Shown one piece after another: positions 31,262 to 42,851 of a stretch of DNA of 64,000 nucleotides. Within the stretch, counting starts at the first letter, position 1; every line of letters starts with the position of its first letter. The notes under the pieces are model-generated. The model worked only from the letters and a program-made list of their open reading frames with translations, was not told where the DNA came from and searched no databases. The position numbers and the translations under genes are program-made. The stretch comes from Enoplolaimus lenunculus (taxonomy: Eukaryota; Nematoda; Enoplea; Enoplida; Thoracostomopsidae): NCBI GenBank assembly GCA_030248215.1, contig JASANG010003525.1, forward strand, positions 124,001-188,000, read 5' to 3'.

Positions 31262-31945
31262 GAAAATAATTTTTGAAATAAATAGAAATTCTTTAACTGA
31301 GAGCAGAAACTGCACGAATGTCAACATTTAGAATAATTTTTGAAATAAATAGAAATTCTTTAACTGAGAGCAGAAACTGCACGAATTTGAACATTTAAAA
31401 AATGTTTCGAAATAAATAGAAATTCTTTAGCTGAGAGCAGAAACTGCAACGAATGTCAACATTTAAAATAATTTTTGAAATAAATAGAAATTCTTTAACT
31501 GAGAGCAGAAACTGCACGAATTTGAACATTTAAAAAATGTTTCGAAATAAATAGAAATTCTTTAGCTGAGAGCAGAAACTGCAACGAATTTGAACATTTA
31601 AAAAATGTTTTGAAATAAATACAAATTCTTTAGCTGAGAGCAGAAACTGCACGAATTTGAACATTTATAATAATTTTTGAAATAAATAGAAATTCTTTAA
31701 CTGAGAGCAGAAACTGCACGAATTTGAACATTTAAAAAATGTTTTGAAATAAATAGAAATTCTTTAGCTGAGAGCAGAAACTGCACGAATTTGAACATTT
31801 ATAATAATTTTTGAAATAAATAGAAATTCTTTAACTGAGCGCAGAAACTGCACGAATTTGAACATTTAAAATAATTTTTGAAATAAATAGAAATTCTTTA
31901 ACTGAGAGCAGAAACTGCACAAATCTGAACATTTAAAATAATTAA
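31262..31945. repeat. 67-bp minisatellite, about 10 units
   Basis: The unit contains GAAATAAATAGAAATTCTTT, GAGAGCAGAAACTGCACGAA and an ACATTTAAAATAATTTTT tail. The ten GAGAGCAGAAACTGC cores are spaced 66-68 bp apart. Units fall into two types (TTCTTTAACTGAG with ATAATTTTTG, and TTCTTTAGCTGAG with AAATGTTTYG) that partly alternate, suggesting growth by dimers. Confidence 0.95.
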
Positions 31946-32029
31946 TAACCAGCAAACGATTTTGCAGTTGTTTAGGCAAAAATGCACCTATTCAAATATG
32001 CGCTGTCATCATCTAATATTTTAGGATGA

Positions 32030-32235
32030 CCGAGCCAGCCGAGGCGCCAGCAACAAATTATTTTTGAGGTGGCACCGTACAATTTTGGTGGGCCTCCTAC
32101 AATTGCAATTCAAGATTGTTTACTTTTAGACCGAGTCTATTGGGTCTGGGCACCAGTCAAATTTGGGAGGGGGAACGGCCCCCCAATGCCCCCCACCGTT
32201 GGGATCTTCTTGAGAACCAGTGGGTTTGCAATACC
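32030..32235. other. G/C-run-rich fragment
   Basis: GGGAGGGGGAACGGCCCCCC and GTGGGCCTCCTACAATTGC resemble the GGGG/CCCC-rich repeats at 49303 and 58015, but ends and family are unclear. Confidence 0.3.
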
Positions 32236-32289
32236 TCCCACATTTCTTTCGGTCCGTCCTTGCGTTGCGGAAGATTAGGTTAAACTTAC

Positions 32290-32344
32290 CACAACAAACC
32301 AGTATCGCTACAATAAAGCCCAGCGTTGCAATCCGCATGTTCAT
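32290..32344 (-). CDS. Candidate first exon encoding a signal peptide
   Basis: Minus strand: ATG at 32344, MNMRIATLGFIVAILVCCG, then G|GTAAGT, a consensus donor in phase 1. The sequence has a basic residue, a 12-residue hydrophobic core and small residues at the end, as in a signal peptide. An in-frame upstream ATG at 32377 would add MFIKNIHKVLT. TTATAAAAAAC lies just upstream. The only phase-compatible downstream exon I can propose is 28795-28970. Confidence 0.4.
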
Positions 32345-32444
32345 TGTTAAAACTTTATGTATGTTTTTTATAAACACTTTAATATCACAGCAAATATTCG
32401 AATTATTATTTCTAAGATATTATACGGCGTTTAAAATATGAACA

Positions 32445-32785
32445 ACTAAACACAAAACGTTGCTGTTTTGCATGCAATCACTCGTCGGATATCGTTAGTT
32501 GCGAGCCAGGGTGTAACCGGATATCCGTTTCAGTTTCCGGTTAAAGTTGGTTTCCGTTTCCGTTATGTGAAATATCGGAAGCTCTGTTAGTTTTACGTTC
32601 GTATCCGGTGTTTAAAAGGAACAACTGTACCATCAAACGTTGCTGTTTGCATGCGACCAGACGTCGGATATCGTTGATTGCAAGAGTGGTGTAACCGGAT
32701 ATCCGTTTCAGTTTCCGGTAAAAGTTGGTGTCCGTCTCCGTTAATTGAAATGTCGAAAACTCTGTTAGTTTTGCACTCGATGTTA
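32445..32785. repeat. Direct repeat, about 145-bp units, TTTCCG stutter
   Basis: Two copies 182 bp apart share GTCGGATATCGTT, GGTGTAACCGGATATCCG, TTTCAGTTTCCGG and AACTCTGTTAGTTTT-like blocks. TTTCCGTTTCCG is a period-6 stutter, and CCAGGGTGTAACCGGATATC looks like a hAT-like terminus. Confidence 0.6.
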
Positions 32786-33224
32786 GTTAAAAACAATGTA
32801 TATATCTCGCAATTTTTCGCTACAGATATGCTGCAATAGGTTGAAATCAAATCAAAATTACGAAATTCGTCTAAAACTTTAAAATATGCAGCGCATCCGG
32901 CGCGTTTTCTTTAAAATTTTATAAAGCCCAGTGAATATTTGCACGCCTTAATTTTTATTGGCCGAAAAATAAAACATCTTTGAAACCTATACACTTCAAT
33001 ATCTATTTTCCGTTTCCGTTATTTTGATCACTATCTCTTTCCATTGTTTTTAATAAGCAGAATAATTAGAAACTTATAAAAATTACTGAAAAATTTATTT
33101 TTTTACTTTATTTTAAAAATGTGAAAAATTAAGTAACATAGCGATATTTTACTTTAACATTTTCAACATTTGAAAACTTTATTGGTTATCAACTACTGAC
33201 AGTTATGTTGTCGAACTGCTCTCG
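32786..33224. other. Unassigned AT-rich stretch
   Basis: No supported gene or repeat. Confidence 0.4.
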
Positions 33225-33314
33225 CAATACGCGCATAAGAACGATACTTAGGCTTCGGCTTAGGCTTTGGAATGTGCTTATGCTACATTAACGACCCTAT
33301 TCTATACATTGGCC
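33225..33314 (+). mobile_element. TTAGGC-MITE, right-end fragment
   Basis: ACTTAGGCTTCGGCTTAGGC followed by GACCCTATTCTATACATTGG and CC. The left half is absent. Confidence 0.5.
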
Positions 33315-34128
33315 AAGACGTCTTAGGCTACGCTCAGTTTAGGAGGCAACATAGATTTCTTCGAAGAGCAAACGTCTTAAAAAATTATAAGCCGGGCCCA
33401 AACCTTTTTTGACACTACAGGGCACTGTCTAACCCCTTCTTCAAACCCAGCGAAATTCAACCAATCACTGGAGCTTTCATGTGAAAGTAGCAACACGTCA
33501 TATATGACATCATTGCCTCCCAAGGTTTAGCTTTTCAACTAAGACAACATTGTGACTCAATTATAAACTGTTATTTGTATCGTTTCCACAACAAGACAAT
33601 ATCTAAAATAAATTGAATTAAACAATTAAAGAACTAGTAGTTGTTGCAAAATAGTAAGGATTTCGCATGTGTTTTTGCAAGGTTTGGCCTAAAACCTTTC
33701 TATTTTTAGGGACCAAAATTTGTTTTTAGAAACAGCTGATCCCTATGGTCTATGGGACCAATTACGACTTGGCTTTTTTTCAAATACTATAACATTCGCT
33801 ACGGAAAGCTAACGAAACGTTAACCTTCAAGGAGGAACGAACTCATTCTGTACAGTAAATATTGGGATTGATGCCAGCTAAAGTAATATTAGCAACCTTT
33901 TTACGGTTTCGCCAGTTTACAAGCTGACAAACCTACTCTGAATTTGACCGCTGAAAAGTAGTCACAATGTTATTTTCGTAAGAGTATAAACCGCAATGAT
34001 TTTTGCGAGCAGGAGCGGTAAGCAATAGAAAAAGCTTTGACGTGAAGAAAGAAGTAGCTTAATAGACTTAAAGTCTGAAAACGGGCACGCATTTTCAAGG
34101 AGGGTAAAAATTAAGTATACCCCTCAAA
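33315..34128. other. Unassigned stretch
   Basis: No supported gene or repeat. Confidence 0.4.
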
Positions 34129-34374
34129 TACACACTCAAAATAATATTTCTGATATTTAAGAAAAAATTTGTTACATTTGTGCTATAGCAAAATGCACTT
34201 AAAAAGTATGTCTGTTATAACAGAAAAGTTTTCAAAAAAGTTTTGAAATAAAGTCTGAAAATTTACGGTTTCCAGTTATTTTAAGAAAAATTGCCTTAAA
34301 TATCAGAAAAACTTTTCAGATTTGCCACAGAAAATACTTTTCTGAATAAATTCAGAAATACTTTTTTGTGTGTA
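34129..34374. mobile_element. TA-flanked MITE (CACACTCAAAATAATATTTCTGA family), copy 1
   Basis: 246 bp. Left CACACTCAAAATAATATT and right AATACTTTTTTGTGTG are imperfect inverted repeats inside TA. The interior has TCTGTTATAACAGAAA and TTTCAGATTTGCCACAGAAA. A second near-full copy is at 59952-60202, and a partial one at 44411-44607. Confidence 0.75.
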
Positions 34375-34839
34375 TCACCGTTTTTAGTAGTTTTTTTAAC
34401 AAAACTACGTGACAAATGTTTCACGTATAGACACGAATTTGTACGTCTCTTCCTTCAACTGTCACAATAAACAAACTCTGACATGAAATATACATGCGCC
34501 GACGATGAAAATATCCTGCACAAATTAGGTTAAACACAAATTCACCATAATCGAAATACCACGGTGGTTAAAAATCCATGTGGTCTTTCCTTTCATTGCC
34601 TATCAATTTATAGTTTTCGATTAAAAGTATCCGGGTGGATTTGAAATAGCGTACGGAACAGACAAAAATACTTATAATGCGTAATTAGGTCACTCCTAAA
34701 TTATATTTATTTTCAAAAATATTGCAAAACAAACCGAGCTCATATATATACCTATAGATATATTTATATATATGTATATATATGAAATAGCTGAAAATTT
34801 CCTTGAGTTATTTTTTGGCAAGTTTTCCAAAAAGTATAA
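34375..34839. other. Unassigned stretch with a TATA microsatellite
   Basis: ATATATATAC/TATATATG dinucleotide runs lie at 34742-34784. No gene. Confidence 0.4.
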
Positions 34840-34975
34840 CAGTAATTCGGCGATGGAAATTAATATTTCGTATTCCGGTTCCTGTTCCTGTTCCGGTTCC
34901 TGCATAAAAATTCAATTCCTGTTCCTGTTCCTGTTCCGGCTAAATTTAGTTCCTGTTCGATCCAGCCTAACAGGT
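34840..34975. repeat. TTCCTG hexamer stutter
   Basis: CCGGTTCCTGTTCCTGTTCC and CCTGTTCCTGTTCCTG, period 6, near CGTATTCCGG. The layout matches the stuttered hAT-like MITE ends, but terminal repeats and target duplication were not found. Confidence 0.5.
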
Positions 34976-37900
34976 AGGTATCTTAACTTAATTTTTGCGA
35001 TTGCAAGATATAGTCTTCCTCGTTGTCTACTCCATAAACTGCATTAATTAAAATATTTAACTGTGCAAACACTTTATACTGAGCCATGTTGCTGACTTTA
35101 AAAGTTATTTACGAACAGCTTGCAAATGTTTCAAAACCTATTTCTGGAGTGATTTAGAACGATTTCTTGTTATGTAATGAATTACTTTTGACAAATAGTT
35201 TCTTGCAAAAGCTTAACGCTTAAGCAATAATTGTTGCGTTACAACGCATTTACTGTCGCTTTTTTAACTCATTTAGCCACCATTAGAAACAGTAAAACAA
35301 GCGAACAGGGCAAAAATACCGATTCTGTGGTTATAATTTTATTGTAAACGGTTTACGATAGAATTCCGGTCAAACTAAAATATTGCACGCTTCAGAATGG
35401 CTATTTAAAGTAGATTTTAAAAATTATTTTCAGAAAATGTAGCATTTAGTATTTCCCGTATACTTTCCTATTGAATTTCACTTATTGTACCATTTTATTC
35501 AGAGGTACGCAACCAGGTGCGAACTATACTTTATATATTTCTTTAAGTTTAGAAAGGAATAAACAGTTTAAATTATATTATCTTGCGTCTTGCGAACAAA
35601 TGATACCAGACCGCTAGCAAATCCACTTTGCTAGGGTTGACTTTAAATTTTTTCAAGAGCGGCATACAGGTGTTTTTGATGACTTACAAACAAAGTTCGA
35701 AACTTTGTAAGAGTGGCATTTTCCTAGGGGGGTGAGCCCACTGCCCCCTCCTGGCTAGTGAACAGACTGAAACTATCTCTTTCGGGAATATTACGTCGTC
35801 AAATCCTTCGGTGGGCATTATCTATTTAAAGTAATTTTCTTCACACATAATTCGTTTAGAACAAATTACAAGCAAGTCTTTTATTGGTTAAAAAAATAAA
35901 CCATTATCTGACGTAAATCAATTTATGCAAAATGTTTTCTTAAATAAGTGACGGGTAAGCTATCGAGATGTTAAACTTCCGCATATACTTTGGGCCATTG
36001 TTTACGTCAAGCAAAGTAAATATCCGCAAAGTTCTTCGCGTACTGACGAGGGTTGTTTGTTCCGGAAAAAAAGATGACCGGAAAAAATGAATTTTTCCAA
36101 TTTTTTTCCGGAAAAAATAAAAAAATGAATAAATTTCTTCTTTGACTAAGTGAAGTTTTCGCCCTAGTATTCTCTCGTACGCTCACTGGTAATAATGTAA
36201 CTCAATAGATAACAAAATCCGATGTATGCTAACAAGATCATTGTCACTAAAAGTAAGGATTTGAACATAGGCACCACATTACCATCGCAGGCGTGGCGCA
36301 GCCAGAATTCTTGTCCTTTTGGTTATCCAACATCCAGCAGAAGTTTGCTCAAAAACGGTTGGATTTTGAAAATTTTTCCACATTTGAGCTTCTGATGAAC
36401 TTCCCTGATCATTCCACTCCAGAATTTCGAATTTTTGGAAAATTCAATTTTTTAAGGTCCCAAGGTCCGGCCATGGGAACCAAAAATTTTTTATCGAAAA
36501 ATTAGACAAATTATGTATCATTGGGCGAAACTAGCATAGAGCTGAGTCCAGCGGAGTTATTTTTTTGCAATCAAAGTCTGGTTAACGAGTTGTAAAATAT
36601 TTGATTTGGCGTGCTGCCAGCGATCATGGGTGGGCGTCAAATATCTGACACTAGCTTGTAAGCGAGAATTCTGATTGTTTAAAATTTAACACGGTTCGTT
36701 CCAATTCAACATTCTGAGTCGAGTGTTATATAATTTGTCTAACTTGGACAAAAAATTTTCGTCAAATGGAGACCTTAGAAATCGACTTTTTCATAAATTC
36801 AAATATGGGCGTAGAATAATCAGGAGAGGTCATCGAAAGCTGATGCGTGGCGCGAGCAGACCTACTCAGTTGTGTTTTATGTAGGTATATCTTAAATCCC
36901 AAGACAATTTTCGAGTTCCTTCTAACATCGAGCCTCTAAATTGCTCAAACTTCGCGAGTAGAGCGAACTTGATCCCAGACACATTTTTCGTGTTACATCA
37001 TACCTAAAAAGCAAACTTTCAATTTTAGAAGCCCTGACGGCTCCCAACAAAATGTTTCATAACTCTATAACTTCGTGGTCCGTGAAAAAAATTTAGTTTG
37101 CCACGGTGGCGGCTCACCTAGGTTCGGGCATCCTCAATCGGGACTCTGGGGCGCCTGGACCGGTACAGTTCGGTATTACTTAACTGTCCTGTATTGCTCA
37201 CCGTTGAATCCTTCAGTTGGTCAAAAAAGATATAAAAAAAATTTAAAAAAACCCTTTTTATAGAAACCAACAAACGATACTGATATACTCAAAAGCTATT
37301 TTAATTGTAAACCTGTGGCCCAAACCCAAACGGACATTATTCGAAGTTTATTTTTTGGCTTAGTAAAAAGCGCTTCAGCTAATACCAATGATGTGTCATG
37401 GGTATAGTCGTATTTGTCTTATATATAGGCAGCTGTCACACTTGTCTAAATCAATATAAATTTGGGCCGAAATGTTTGAAGAAAATTTACTGTTTCAAAG
37501 CGCCCCCGGGCGATTTCAAATTGACTGCCGTTCCTAAAATATGGTTTCAGACGCCAAACCATACCCACTGCGTCAACTACAACTTAACTATAGTCAACTG
37601 TTTGTATCTGCGGCATTCCATATTTTGTGACAGTTAAAAACGCTAAACCTAATAACCTATAATTTTCATCTTTAGTAAATTTTTTTGACAAAATCACCTT
37701 GCTATACATCATTAATGAAACGTACTAAGTCTGATGTTTTCTATTGTAAACTGCTTGTAACCTATTACGAAACGTTTTTATATTTAATTTTGGTTAAAAT
37801 TTTAACTGTGTCCTTCATTAATTAATTAATACAAAATTACACTGGAATATATTGAAATTTTAAGCTTATTCAATTCCGTTAGCAATATTTTGATCACTAT

Positions 37901-38029
37901 TACGGCCCATGCTACTCATAGGTCTCTTTCAATTTCCCTGATAATAACTCGGTGTCTCACAATCGCAATATCCCGGGTAATATCGCATTTTCTCTATAGT
38001 AAAACACGCATTTTCTATGAAAACCAGAA
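34976..38029. other. Unassigned stretch of about 3 kb
   Basis: Nothing I can support as a gene. CCGGAAAAAA/TTTTTTCCGG palindromic AT/GC patches occur at 36062-36120. 36290-37140 and 37320-37640 read like an unrecognised repeat or decayed sequence rather than exons, because no open frame meets matching splice sites. Confidence 0.35.
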
Positions 38030-38220
38030 TAGACGTGGGTTCAAGCTTAGGCTCTGACACTGTCTTAGGCTTAGTTTTAGTCTTGGGCTTGCCCAATGTC
38101 TAGGTTTAATGTTAAAATCAGGTTTTGGCTTAGGTTTTATGTTTAGGCTTTAAACCTACGTTTAGCCTAAAGTTAGGTGTAAGCTTAGGTTTGGGCGTAG
38201 GCTTACAGGGTCCGAGACAG
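38030..38220 (+). repeat. Degenerate TTAGGC array without MITE ends
   Basis: GCTTAGGC, TTTAGGCTTT and GCTTAGGTTTGGGCGTAGGC repeat for about 190 bp in both strand senses, without the AGATCAGGGGCGGAAC terminus. Either an eroded TTAGGC-MITE cluster or a separate interstitial telomere-like tract. Confidence 0.5.
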
Positions 38221-38732
38221 AGGGGGTCAAAGGGCAAACCCCTTTTACAAAAAATAGGCCCTTTTAGCCAGTTTTAAGCAAGTCTTTTCGTAATTTCCAC
38301 AATACCCGGGTAAAATCCCCAATTTCTCAAAATACCAATTTCCTAAAATCCGCCGGAAAAATATTGCATCTTAAATGTCTATTTCTTTAAATTTCGAGCG
38401 AAAAAAGTTGCGCCGAAAGTTCCAGTTTCCGCGATAAAATTCCAACTTCCAAAAAACTCAATTTCCGTTTGTAAAAAGCTAATTTTCCAAAATCCAATTT
38501 TTTTGAGCACAATTTCCCTAGTAAAATCCTAATTCCCCACAATTCGAATTTCCCAGGATTATCCGCAAACTTTTTCATGACCGTATACATAAGTAACACT
38601 GATCACTTTTAAGTTTGCTCCCTGGTCCAAAGTACATGTATCCAAGCCTTTTTGTATTTCAATGGCTTTGCAAAAGGTATCATAAAGAAAAATGAATATT
38701 TGGAAATCAGTTTCGTTTTATAAATTTCAACG
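38221..38732. other. Unassigned low-complexity stretch
   Basis: TTTCC/AATTTCC-rich, weakly periodic (AATTTCC-AAAATCC steps at 38330-38570). No gene. Confidence 0.4.
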
Positions 38733-39190
38733 TACACGGCAAAAAATGTTGAGTCAAATTGACTCTCTTTGAAATAGAATGTACGGGACTACGCAAACTG
38801 AGTCAAATTCGACTCTTCCAGAGTCCAAACGTGCGACTCAATGAATCGAATTTTTGTTTCCGGCGGAGTCAAATTCGACTCAGTTTGTGTAGTCCCGTAG
38901 TGAACTGAAGTGACCCAAATAAGAGGAGGTCCTCGTTTTGATTCCCAAACAGTAGTAGTCTGTATTCCTAATATTGTAGCGCATAAATTACTCCTGGACC
39001 AAATAAAATTCAGCTCAGTTGCAATACCGGATATATATCAGTAACGAAGGGTAATCGAATAACAGGGATGGGTACCCTCTGGAGAGGCCAAATAAATATC
39101 ACTCCCCCCATTCTTGTTCAGGTCACTACAGTAGTCCCGTTGAGCCTCTTTCGTAGAGAGTCAATTCGTCTCACCATTTGTTACAGGGTA
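38733..39190. mobile_element. CACTGYAAAAAATGG foldback MITE, copy 2, interrupted
   Basis: Left half CACGGCAAAAAATGTTGAGT to TTTGTGTAGTCCCGT at about 38898; right half resumes TAGTCCCGTTGAGCCTCTTT and ends CACCATTTGTTACAGGGTA. A copy of the CTGTAGTGACCC MITE lies between. Confidence 0.8.
38900..39133 (-). mobile_element. CTGTAGTGACCC MITE nested in a foldback MITE
   Basis: Ends AACTGAAGTGACCCAAATAA and CAGGTCACTACAG. The interior, reverse-oriented, shows TTGCAATACCGGATATATAT and GGTACCCTCTGGAGAGGCCA. TAGTCCCGT occurs on both sides. Shortened relative to the 0.4-kb copies. Confidence 0.75.
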
Positions 39191-40085
39191 ACATTTGTCA
39201 GCTCCAAAACTTACATTAAACCAGCCCACATCGTGATTCTCTTTAAATTAATAAGAGAATCAAGCCAGTCCTTGACCAAAAAGCGCTCCATGAAACTTTC
39301 ACGATAATGAAAATTTAGACTCCAACCTGTCAGCTTGTTTACCTAATTTAAAGTAGTAATACATAGTGAAGCTCTGCTCAAGACGTATTGTTTATCCTAC
39401 AAAGTCTGCCGCTTTTTCAAACAACAAAAGAGAGACGTTATTGGTGCGATTTAAATTATTTATTAACTGCCCGATGCAAACTGAATTCAAAATATAATTA
39501 ATTTGTGATGTTTTCGGTGTCGCAAGGTATCAAAACGAAACAGAATACAAGAATACTCAATAATAAATTGCACTAACGTCGTGAAAGCCCTCATTTTTTG
39601 GCACCAACAACACCAAAAAACGTGCGAAATTCAAAAAGATGTATAACTCAAATGACTTATTAGTGAAATAATTACATAGCTAGTGAGCAAAGAAAAATTT
39701 TGTTTGATTGATCACGGGAAAGAAAGTTCACAGCGAAACAGATGTAATTACGACGATGACAATATGGTCAGAAAGGTGTTTTGGAGTGAAAATGAACCTG
39801 TGCCGCGTCGTCTTTAAAGATTTACGGCAGCCGACTAAATCGAAGATTTCAATATAAAGCTACAAAAGAAAGCCGAATAGTTACTTGGTTTATTAGCTAA
39901 CAAGTCGGTCAGTCAAAGGAAATATTTTAATTGAAGCCGATTTTTGATTATTATTGTAAACGGAATTTGTCGTTTTGTAAACGAAACTAAAGTAAGGTTT
40001 CAAAATAACGCTATAGATTCGGCAAAATACATACCCTTGATGTTGACGGGTTATAGTTAGCCTATTTGCTGATAAGCTCTTGCCG
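39191..40085. other. Unassigned stretch
   Basis: No supported gene or repeat. Confidence 0.4.
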
Positions 40086-40214
40086 TGTAAAGATCAGGGG
40101 CGGAACGCTTTTCCGTGATGCTGTCATAGAGTAACCTTAAACTTTAGACTAATTTTTGTTTAGGCTTAGAAATATGCTTATACAACTGTTACGGGCCCTG
40201 TTCTGCGCATTGGG
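40086..40214 (+). mobile_element. TTAGGC-MITE, short copy
   Basis: TGTAAAGATCAGGGGCGGAA to TACGGGCCCTGTTCTGCGCA. Only one or two hexamers (GTTTAGGCTTAG), showing the element without array growth. Confidence 0.7.
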
Positions 40215-40444
40215 CTAAGATGCGAAGAACTTTTTACATATAGGGTGAATGTTTGTGTAGACATGAGAGGTATGTACCGCAAACAGCACCCCTAGATGGA
40301 TTGTGCAATAAATCACGCTGTGCTTGAATGATGCACCGTTCCCTGTATAATTTTAAAGTCTGCCACAAAATGTGTCATAAGGTAGAGTTAACGCGTGACA
40401 AATTTCAAATTTGTCACACGGTAACGGTAACACCCGTAATTTTG

Positions 40445-41242
40445 AAAATACCATCAGTTGAAATTTTCCGCGAAATATTTTTGTTTGAAATTCACCTGAA
40501 TTAAAAAAAGTTTTAAAATCCCAGCAGTTGAAATTTTCCGCGAAATATTTTTGTTTGAAATTCACCTGAATTAAAAAAAGTTTTAAAATCCCAGCAGTTG
40601 AAATTTTCCGCGAAATATTTTTGTTTGAAATTCACCTGAATTAAAAAAAGTTATAAAATCCCAGCAGGTGAATTTTCCCTTTTTACCCAAAAAAGAAACC
40701 CAGCAGATTGAAATTTTCCGCGAAATATTTTTGTTCGAAATTCACCTGAATTAAAAAAAGTTTTAAAATCCCAGCAGTTCGAAATTTTCCGCGAAAATAT
40801 TTTTGTTTGAAATTCACCTGAAATAAAAAAAGTTTTAAAATCCCAGCAGTTGAAATTTTCCGCGAAATATTTTTGTTTGAAATTCACCTGAATTAAAAAA
40901 AGTTTTAAAATCCCAGCAGTTGAAATTTTCCGCGAAATATTTTTGTTCGAAATTCACCTGAATTAAAAAAAGTTTTAAAATCCCAGCAGTTGAAATTTTC
41001 CGCGAAATATTTTTGTTTGAAATTCAACTGAATTAAAAAAAGTTTGAAAATCCCAGCAGTTGAAATTTTCCGCGAAATATTTTTGTTTGAAATTCACCTG
41101 AATTAAAAAAAGTTTGAAAATCCCAGCAGTTGAAATTTTCCGCGAAATATTTTTGTTTGAAATTCACCTGAATTAAAAAAAGTTTTAAAATCCCAGCAGT
41201 TGAAATTTTCCGCGAAATATTTTTGTTTGAAATTCACCTGAA
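40445..41242. repeat. 70-bp minisatellite, about 11-12 units
   Basis: The unit contains CAGTTGAAATTTTCCGCGAA, ATATTTTTGTTTGAAATTCA and CCTGAATTAAAAAAAGTTTT. Starts at 40455, 40525 and 40595 are exactly 70 bp apart. One unit near 40665-40700 is deleted and rearranged. Units are nearly identical, so the array is young or homogenised. Confidence 0.95.
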
Positions 41243-41366
41243 AAAGAATGTAAGCTATAAATTAAAGTTTTCGGCACGATATCGATTATATTTTTGTTTA
41301 TAATGTAAAATTTTCACTCTCGTTGTACAAATAGAGCATTTTTCATCGTAAGGGGTAAACGGTCTA

Positions 41367-41533
41367 TGTAAAGATCAGGGGTGGAACGTTTTTCTGCGGG
41401 ACTGCAATAAAGTAAGCTTAAACTGTTAGATTTTTTTGCTTACGCTTGGCTTAGGTATGATTTCAATCTTGTGCTTTGGGTTAGGCTTATGAATATGCTT
41501 ATACTACTGTTACGGACTTATTCTATAGATTTG
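41367..41533 (+). mobile_element. TTAGGC-MITE copy
   Basis: TGTAAAGATCAGGGGTGGAA to TTACGGACTTATTCTATAGA; hexamers are partly eroded. Confidence 0.65.
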
Positions 41534-42307
41534 CTGGGGCATATTCAAATTGACCCATTGTATAATTCCCCTATGGGTTCTAGATCTGAGGTAGCGTAGT
41601 ACGCCGTAGTATGACTTCGCCCTAAGAATGTATGCTAATCATGCAACTAACAGTTGCCATTATATGTCTAAAACAGATACACATAAAGAATATCAACATT
41701 TTAATTAGTTTAATTTGTCTAAAATATAAATTTCAATCTGTCGTTGCAACCTGCTTTGTAGTCTGTACAAAACTAAAGTCTGTCTGGTGTTGTTTTTGTC
41801 TGCATCAGGCTATTTTTTTGGTTCAATATTAATATTTGATGATTAGTGAACCTAACAGGTTTATGAAATAATGAAGACTTTCATAGTTTTGAGGGTAGAA
41901 TTTGTACTAAACAAATCCCGTCGCAGTATTGGTTCTAGGAATTTCAAATTGGCTTGTTATACTGTAAACCGGCAAGTTGAAAACAAAGCAACATCTAGAA
42001 ACATGAATAAGAAACGTGAAAAAACATTCAATAGAAAACGTGAAAACAAATGATTTAAGATTTGTTTAACCAAATGTAGTGAAATAATAAGATTAGGCTT
42101 GTAGTCAGAAGAGACTACGAAGGTTCAGCCATCTGTAGGACTATGCAGACCCTCCAGAAATAATTAATAGCACTTTTTGTAAGGTCATATATAATCGTCA
42201 CAATATGCCCCTCCTAAAGCTTTGACACTTTAGTTTCTTAGCAAAGTTTGGTTAATCGACAGCCAAACTTATTCCATGCACACAGGATTTATATTGTTAC
42301 ATTATCA
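41534..42307. other. Unassigned stretch
   Basis: No supported gene. The open frames at 41632-41832 and 41871-42053 have no splice or family support. Confidence 0.4.
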
Positions 42308-42535
42308 CATGCTTAGGTTTAGGTTAAAGCTTAAACTTAGACTTATTCTCATTCAGACTTATTTTTAAGCTTAGGTTCGTTATGAGTGCGGGTGAAACTT
42401 TGGAAACTTTGTACGGGGTGGGCAGCTTAACAAGGTTAAGTTTAGGCTTAAACTTTAGGCTAATTCTCATTCCGGCTTATTTTAAAGCTTAGGTTCGTTG
42501 TGGTTGCGGAACTTATACGGGGTGAAAAGCTAAAC
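42308..42535. repeat. Duplicated TTAGGC-like tract
   Basis: Two copies, about 115 bp apart, of a block with GGTTAAAGCTTAAACTTAGA or GTTTAGGCTTAAACTTTAGG, followed by TTCTCATTC, AAGCTTAGGTTCGTTRTG and ACGGGGTG. Confidence 0.55.
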
Positions 42536-42851
42536 AAACACCGATCGTATATTTGGTTATAATCTTAGCAATTTTTAGTCTTACGGAATTATTAAGAGAA
42601 ATGGCATGAAGATCCTGAAGAAGCAAAAAAGGTGTGAAAAATGAAAGAAAAACCACTGAAACAGCGTAGAGATTTGTTCCAAAAATTCATGTGTGTTTTG
42701 TTGCAGAATGTTTCAAAAACAAAGAAATCTCGACGAACACACAAAATAAAAATAAAAAACTACAAAGATGATAGCAAGGTTGTGGCCGTTCAAAAGTATG
42801 TGAAACGTATATAAACCTAGAACGAAAAACATTAACAGGTAAACAGAACCG

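Noticed and set aside
31262-31945. CRISPR-like array
   Set aside because: Units are contiguous with no unique spacers, and the DNA is animal.
38030-38220. True interstitial telomere or chromosome end
   Set aside because: Hexamers are degenerate, in both orientations, and most similar tracts in the window lie inside a MITE.
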